Origin: Stephanodiscus triporus
Lineage: Eukaryota; Bacillariophyta; Thalassiosirophyceae; Thalassiosirales; Thalassiosiraceae
DNA length: 20,280 nt
Assembly: GCA_036939755.1 (NCBI GenBank)
Contig: JALLAZ010000139.1
Span: forward strand, 9,802 to 30,081
Direction of reading: 5' to 3'
Shown here: in pieces, positions 18,049-20,280 of the stretch
Layout: each line of letters opens with the position of its first letter
Position numbering within the stretch: the first letter of the stretch is position 1
The notes under the pieces: model-generated
Told to the model about the DNA's origin: nothing
The model's database searches: none
Seen by the model: the letters and a program-made list of their open reading frames with translations, nothing else
Position numbers and translations under genes: made by a program

Positions 18049-19004
18049 AATCCACTGAAGAACGCACCTATGCCTTCAGTCTTGTACATTACAACAGCAA
18101 CATCGATAGCACCGACAGGTTTTCCACTTGCAGATTCTCCACCCTTCGTGTTTTGCATGCGTGTCTTGACTACATCGATCGGATAGACTGGTATCCAGCA
18201 CGCCATTCCACTGATAGCCCCGCAAACCATTGAAGCCATGATTCCTAGTGCGTCCTTCATGGCGGTTTGCATCAAAAGTCCGTAGACAACGAAATATATT
18301 GCATTACTGGGCACCTCTCGCGCCAATGTTATGCCAAAGCCACGCGTCAGAAGACCACGCCACCCTTCACTTCGAAGAATAGCGTTGAAACAATCCAGCT
18401 CGTTGGCATACAGGGATCCATTTTCTTGAGCTTGCATCATAACTTTGATTCGATCTTTTGCATTTCAAGAGAGAAAAGGTGTTGTTCTTGCCGTGTAAAG
18501 GTAGTGTTTGAATCAATTAAGAGCACATTCAATGAGCCCTTCCATTAGATGAAACTATGGTTCGAACTTACCCACAGGAACAACAACAAACGTCTGTACG
18601 AAACCCGACAAACATGCCGCAAGAAGCAACGTTACGAATGGAGTTACAGCCCTACCATCAACTCCTCCGCCCAAGAAATTGAATGCATCCAGCACACCAA
18701 TCACCAGCTTATTGGTACTGAAGGAGACAGCACTGATCAACGCGCTCCCAATCATAGCGGATGTCACTCCGCCAAAGAATCCAGGAATGCCTTCCCGTTG
18801 AAATGTATTACTCGCTCGCTCAAATACAGTTTCACCCGCTGTTCCTTTGGTGCAGACTTTCACTTGCGCCTTCGTTTTGAGCACATCGATCGGGTACGCG
18901 ACACACACGCCAATGGCACTGCCGACTCCACCAGCCAAGATGGAGGCAGCGGTGCTCCCAATGACGACCGAGAGTGACGTCGAGACAACTCCATCTTCTC
19001 CCAT
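17961..19004 (-). CDS. Mitochondrial carrier family (SLC25) protein (2 exons)
   Basis: Exon 1 is 19004-18572 and exon 2 is 18454-17961. The 117-nt intron has GTAAGT donor and AAAAG acceptor; splicing gives 308 aa, the usual family length. Three carrier repeats are visible. Repeat 1 has YPIDVLKTKAQ and repeat 3 has YPIDVVKTRMQ. The repeat 2 motif is created by the splice: VPVG reads into DRIKVMMQAQ, giving P-V-D-R-I-K. Glycine-rich helices and GFFGG, GLLTRGF and GAFFSGLG segments fit the family's even-numbered helix pattern. REVPSNAIYF after repeat 2 resembles carnitine/acylcarnitine and basic amino acid carriers (SLC25A20/A29 group), but the substrate cannot be fixed. It acts in the inner mitochondrial membrane. 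ATG 19004 is the first Met in frame. Confidence 0.9.
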
Positions 19005-19131
19005 TTCAAGGGATTGTTTGCGCAGAGCGTCGTCGAAATGTATGGCGAAAAGTCGAAGCTGTATTTTTTAAACTCTACGATAATCAGAGCCTGGGCAGCT
19101 AAGACGATTATACTCACATGGTAATTAATAC

Positions 19132-19224
19132 TATGGCTACGCGTAACCCAAAGAGCCCATTATCAAATCGTATACCCAAAACGTCACCCCATTACTCACT
19201 GCTGCACGCAAGAGTAGAAGGCCT
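19132..19224 (-). pseudogene. Truncated second copy of the carrier 3' end
   Basis: A 93-bp, near-identical copy of 17956-18048 that stops directly at the N. It encodes the same last residues and stop codon, with synonymous changes only. It therefore looks like the end of a second, functional allele or paralogue cut off by the assembly, not random debris. Confidence 0.8.
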
Positions 19225-19225
19225 N
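19225..19225. other. Ambiguous base N, probable contig join
   Basis: The only N in the window. It sits exactly between two unrelated duplicated fragments: carrier 3' end on the left, intron fragment on the right. Confidence 0.8.
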
Positions 19226-19277
19226 GGACAATAGACATTGGTTCCCATATTTCGTCGTACGCAAACAACATTGGCCG
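19226..19277. repeat. Second copy of the 15939-15990 intron fragment
   Basis: 52 bp starting right after the N and matching the intron of the 15552-17474 gene except for one base. Similarity ends at TTGGCCG. Confidence 0.9.
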
Positions 19278-19280
19278 GTC

Positions 19281-19410
19281 GCATCCTCAATCGTATACGA
19301 ATGACGACGAACGACGGATGACGGCGAATCGCCGACCCGCCCCGTCGCCGTCGTCGTCGTTCTCGTTCATCGTCGACTTCGGTCGGTCAGTCGTCCTATT
19401 TCGTCATATT
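19281..19410. repeat. Diverged direct repeat, copy 1
   Basis: Shares TCGTATACGAATGACGACGA, then ACGGCGAAT and GCCGACCCGCCCCGTCG, with copy 2 at 19569, followed by weaker similarity (CTTCGGTCGGTCAGTCGTCC). End point is approximate. Confidence 0.7.
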
Positions 19411-19450
19411 GTCGAAGAAACTGAACCTTTAGAGCGAATCCATGGACGGT

Positions 19451-19478
19451 GGGGGGGGGGGGGGGGGGGGGGGGGGGG
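19451..19478. repeat. Poly-G run (28 nt)
   Basis: Uninterrupted G homopolymer after GGT. Its length is unreliable in most sequencing methods and may mark another weak point of the assembly. Confidence 0.9.
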
Positions 19479-19568
19479 ATCCCGGTCCCTCCGTACGAAG
19501 GATCAGATCCGCCAAGAAGCGTCGTCGGAGTTAACGTAGATCCAAACATGGTCGTTTTTCCTCCCGTC

Positions 19569-19672
19569 GCGTCCTCGATCGTATACGAATGACGACGACT
19601 ATGACGGACGACGGCGAATTGCCGACCCGCCCCGTCGTCATGTTCTCTTCGGCCGGTCGGTCGTCCTTCTCC
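19569..19672. repeat. Diverged direct repeat, copy 2
   Basis: Second copy of the 19281 unit, offset by about 288 bp, with small indels (for example an extra TATG-like insertion after GACGACGAC). Confidence 0.7.
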
Positions 19673-20204
19673 TCCTCGATTTCCGGTTGGACGAAACGAA
19701 CGGCGGGGAGGAACAACGGGGCGTAAATCGCCTCGATCCTGCCGCCTCCGATTCGTCGTCTACGCGCGCGCGCGCTCGCCCGCCGCTCCCCCGCGTCGTC
19801 CGTCGTCCCAGTTCCGCTGGCCCCCGGCAGACCCCCCCCCCCCCCACCCACCTATAATATAAAACGGCCCGGGGGGGGAGGTCGTCCGTCGTCCGTCGTA
19901 GTCATGGTCAGAGGCGGGTGTCCTCCCGTCCAGTCCGAACCGCGCGGGCAGTGTCGGCACCATGCCGACGCGCACGTCCCGTTCCCCCTTCCCCCGTTCC
20001 CCGCGTCCCCTTTCAAGACGCGAAGGACGACGCCCCCCCCCCCCATCCTTTCGTCCACCCCCTCGCGTTCGTTCGATGTTCATCTCAACGAAACGGCGAC
20101 GACGGGGCGAGCGCGCGTGGTGTGTGGATGGGATGACGACGACGACGATGATGAATATCATCGCGTGGGTAGCGACCGAAACCGAGAAGGTTCGGTGGGG
20201 ACCG
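19673..20204. other. GC-rich low-complexity stretch without a gene
   Basis: Holds CG dinucleotide runs (19761-19772), C runs (19831-19846 and 20033-20044) and purine tracts. Open frames on both strands are Gly/Arg/Pro-rich with no family features, so none is called. Confidence 0.5.
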
Positions 20205-20280
20205 CTGATACCAACTGATACCAACTGATACCAAGTGATACCAACTGATACCAACTGATACCAACTGATACCAACTGATA
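20205..20280. repeat. 10-bp tandem repeat reaching the window edge
   Basis: Unit CTGATACCAA repeated about 7.6 times, with one C-to-G variant (GTGATACCAA at 20235). The array is open at the window end, so its full length is unknown. Confidence 0.92.

Noticed and set aside
19760..20254. 164-codon minus-strand open frame
   Set aside because: Its start lies in the decamer satellite and the rest is Gly/Arg-rich translation of GC-rich repeats; no family features.
1..20280. CRISPR array, bacterial operon or insertion sequence
   Set aside because: No spaced short repeats of that kind, no transposase, and clear spliceosomal introns show nuclear eukaryotic DNA.

Overview
This is nuclear DNA of a eukaryote with compact genes, short spliceosomal introns (75-133 nt, GT-AG plus one apparent GC-AG) and genes on both strands. 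Gene content and intron size, acidic, Ser-rich and homopolymeric protein inserts, and the style of the DHHC and cyclase sequences suggest an alga of the diatom/stramenopile type. That assignment is inference; nothing in the window names the species.

Layout. 1-695 (+): 3' part of a UBE2S-type ubiquitin-conjugating enzyme, cut by the window edge. 696-2155: mostly non-coding, with a GA microsatellite. 2156-3721 (-): an unrecognised gene broken by two compensating frame changes and one in-frame stop. 4398-5910 (+): two-exon gene joining an ethylene-receptor-type membrane sensor to a class III nucleotidyl cyclase. 6088-8373 (-): low-complexity protein with an internal ~0.6 kb tandem duplication. 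8772-9230 (+): MAPEG/MGST3-like enzyme. 9231-10635: intergenic, with a 142-bp fold-back element and weak coding traces. 10636-13116 (-): CDK5RAP1/MiaB-type tRNA methylthiotransferase. 13524-15319 (+): DHHC-type palmitoyltransferase with a DHYC active site. 15552-17474 (-): unknown multipass membrane protein with one intron. 17961-19004 (-): two-exon mitochondrial carrier. 19005-20280: GC-rich low-complexity DNA with an assembly gap base (N at 19225), short copies of sequence from elsewhere in the window, a poly-G run and a 10-bp satellite running off the end.

The genes form no single pathway. The most notable is 4398-5910: its N-terminus keeps all seven residues I could compare with the plant ETR1 ethylene/copper pocket (Asp, Tyr, Ile, Pro, Ile, Cys, His). 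Instead of a histidine kinase it leads directly into a cyclase catalytic domain. This predicts a one-protein sensor turning an ethylene-like cue into a cyclic nucleotide signal.

The sequence around the N at 19225 looks like a contig join. It combines a diverged copy of the carrier gene's 3' end with a copy of another gene's intron, so gene order near there should be treated with caution.
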